Below the pieces are notes generated by a model that saw only the letters and a list, made by a program, of their open reading frames with translations, had not been told where the DNA came from and did not search any database. From NCBI GenBank assembly GCA_019314375.1, contig JAFCZJ010000007.1:1-63858 (forward strand): 63,858 bases of DNA. The letters run 5' to 3'. Both the position numbers and the translations under genes were made by a program. The stretch comes from Deltaproteobacteria bacterium (lineage in GTDB: Bacteria; Myxococcota; B64-G9). Positions 63,065-63,858 of this stretch are shown piece by piece (positions within the stretch are counted from its first letter, which is position 1; each line of letters starts with the position of its first letter).

Positions 63065-63679
63065 CTAGGTGCGTGATCTGAAAAACAGCAGTCCCAAGAA
63101 AGCCATCATCGACAAGAGACCGATCCCATCCCCTTCAGCCTGCGAACAGCCGCATGATCGGGTGTCATCACACCACTCAAAATATCCATTTTCAACATGC
63201 ACCTGGGGGCAATCACTTCTCAATGCATTTTCCAAAACAAAATCGACAGGTACACCGTCGGCAGGCACAGCACCCCGGCACTGGGCCAACTCATCCACCA
63301 CCGGCACAAAATACATGAGACAGTTTGTTTCGGCGTCCGCCAGCACCAGGCCACTTCCACCGACTGGCAGCTCTTCGCAAGGCCAGCATTCCTCGTTCGC
63401 AAGTCCTTCGTTACACAGCAATCCAGTAGGCAAGATTATCTCCGAGCAGACAACGCCGCCCTCACAGTAAGTCGGCCCATCCTGCAGCGCTATCGTGACC
63501 TCAACGCCGTTCACCTCAAGCAATTCGGCAAGACCAATACTCCGAAACTCTGACCCCTGAACCCAGTTCGCCAGACAACACTCTGGCGAAGCGCACATTG
63601 CAGCCCCATCCGAAACCGGCAATGCCAAAAAGATGACCACCGCAGCAATTGATGTCAGGCAAATATTATTGGCTCGCAT
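63065..63679 (-). CDS. Small secreted Cys-rich protein with MYXO-CTERM-like tail
   Basis: 204 residues. A signal peptide (NNICLTSIAAVVIFLALPVSDG) is followed by a compact domain with paired Cys (CASPECCLANWVQGSEF; CEGGVVCSEI; CWPCEELPVGGSGLV) and a tail of SCGCSQAEGDG, hydrophobic segment, FFRSRT. The tail matches the MYXO-CTERM pattern (Cys-rich motif, membrane span, basic end) seen twice more in this window. GGAGGGGGAA precedes ATG 63679. The function is unrecognised. Confidence 0.75.
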   Translation of the reverse strand: MRANNICLTSIAAVVIFLALPVSDGAAMCASPECCLANWVQGSEFRSIGLAELLEVNGVEVTIALQDGPTYCEGGVVCSEIILPTGLLCNEGLANEECWPCEELPVGGSGLVLADAETNCLMYFVPVVDELAQCRGAVPADGVPVDFVLENALRSDCPQVHVENGYFEWCDDTRSCGCSQAEGDGIGLLSMMAFLGLLFFRSRT

Positions 63680-63858
63680 TTCCCCCTCCAATAAACAATT
63701 TTCCTGCCGTTCGCACCCTGGCAACCCAAACCTCATCCAAGATCCAGAGGCTCAATTTAGAGCGGCTATTGAGGTCGCCACACAAAATGCGTTCGTCGAG
63801 TGCCCCAAAGCCGTTGACAGGTTCCGGTCGGCGCTGCTTCACTCGACGTCGGATTCTC
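63680..63858. other. Window end without assignable gene
   Basis: No secure gene is seen in these 179 bases. A plus-strand frame (… DPEAQFRAAIEVATQN …) stays open to the edge but lacks a start with a ribosome-binding site inside the window, so it may be the beginning of a gene continuing outside. Confidence 0.3.

Overview
The window is about 64 kb of GC-rich (roughly 60%) bacterial chromosome, densely coded on both strands. It has no rRNA, tRNA, CRISPR or insertion sequence that I can see, and no gene-free stretch longer than 300 bases. The gene content suggests a Myxococcota-type organism (old Deltaproteobacteria). Three secreted proteins end in MYXO-CTERM-like tails (Cys-rich turn, hydrophobic segment, terminal Arg cluster). 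There are also many lipoproteins, PEGA, HEAT and CAP proteins, a sigma54 activator, a class II ribonucleotide reductase and a monomeric isocitrate dehydrogenase. The phylum is inferred from style, not from a marker gene.

Layout. 1-6.2 kb: a partial gene with an acidic tandem repeat, DNA polymerase III delta', a Pro-rich membrane protein, a TPR-histidine kinase, a two-gene nucleotidyltransferase module and a small membrane protein. 6.3-12.7 kb: one giant secreted beta-helix/PKD/lamin-tail protein. 12.9-23.8 kb: an AAA+ response regulator with an altered GAFTGA loop and a response-regulator adenylate cyclase. These are followed by a near-consensus sigma54 promoter and an envelope-stress cluster (two PspA paralogues, an unknown, NfeD, flotillin, an unknown, an outer-membrane protein), then a macro-domain protein and a HepT/MntA pair whose HepT lacks its motif histidine. 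23.8-30.4 kb: nrdJ, then a HEAT protein and an HD-GYP-like protein that seem to share an N-terminal module, and a tandem ACT protein.

30.4-40.7 kb is the most striking region: a tightly overlapping minus-strand operon. It joins a complete MCE (Mla-like) lipid transporter (STAS-MlaE, MlaF, MlaD, PqiC-like lipoprotein) to an outer-membrane barrel, a subtilase, a POTRA/Omp85-like barrel and a GHSMG lipase-like hydrolase, possibly led by a 56-residue membrane protein. I propose it as one envelope lipid-handling machine.

40.7-47.4 kb: a very Cys-rich lipoprotein, two secreted proteins and icd. 47.5-53 kb: an orphan HigA-type antitoxin behind a toxin remnant, a DinG-family helicase, a LarA-like protein lacking the cofactor-binding lysine, and a lipoprotein. 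A 53-bp tandem duplication sits exactly at the last gene junction. 53.2-61.8 kb: a HAD phosphatase lipoprotein, a CAP protein, a 1003-residue protein with a nucleotide-cyclase-like domain split by a coiled coil, a PEGA protein, trmL and an RluA-family synthase. 61.8-63.9 kb: a palindrome cluster, a Fic protein with TGGATA iterons at its promoter, and a short MYXO-CTERM-like protein.
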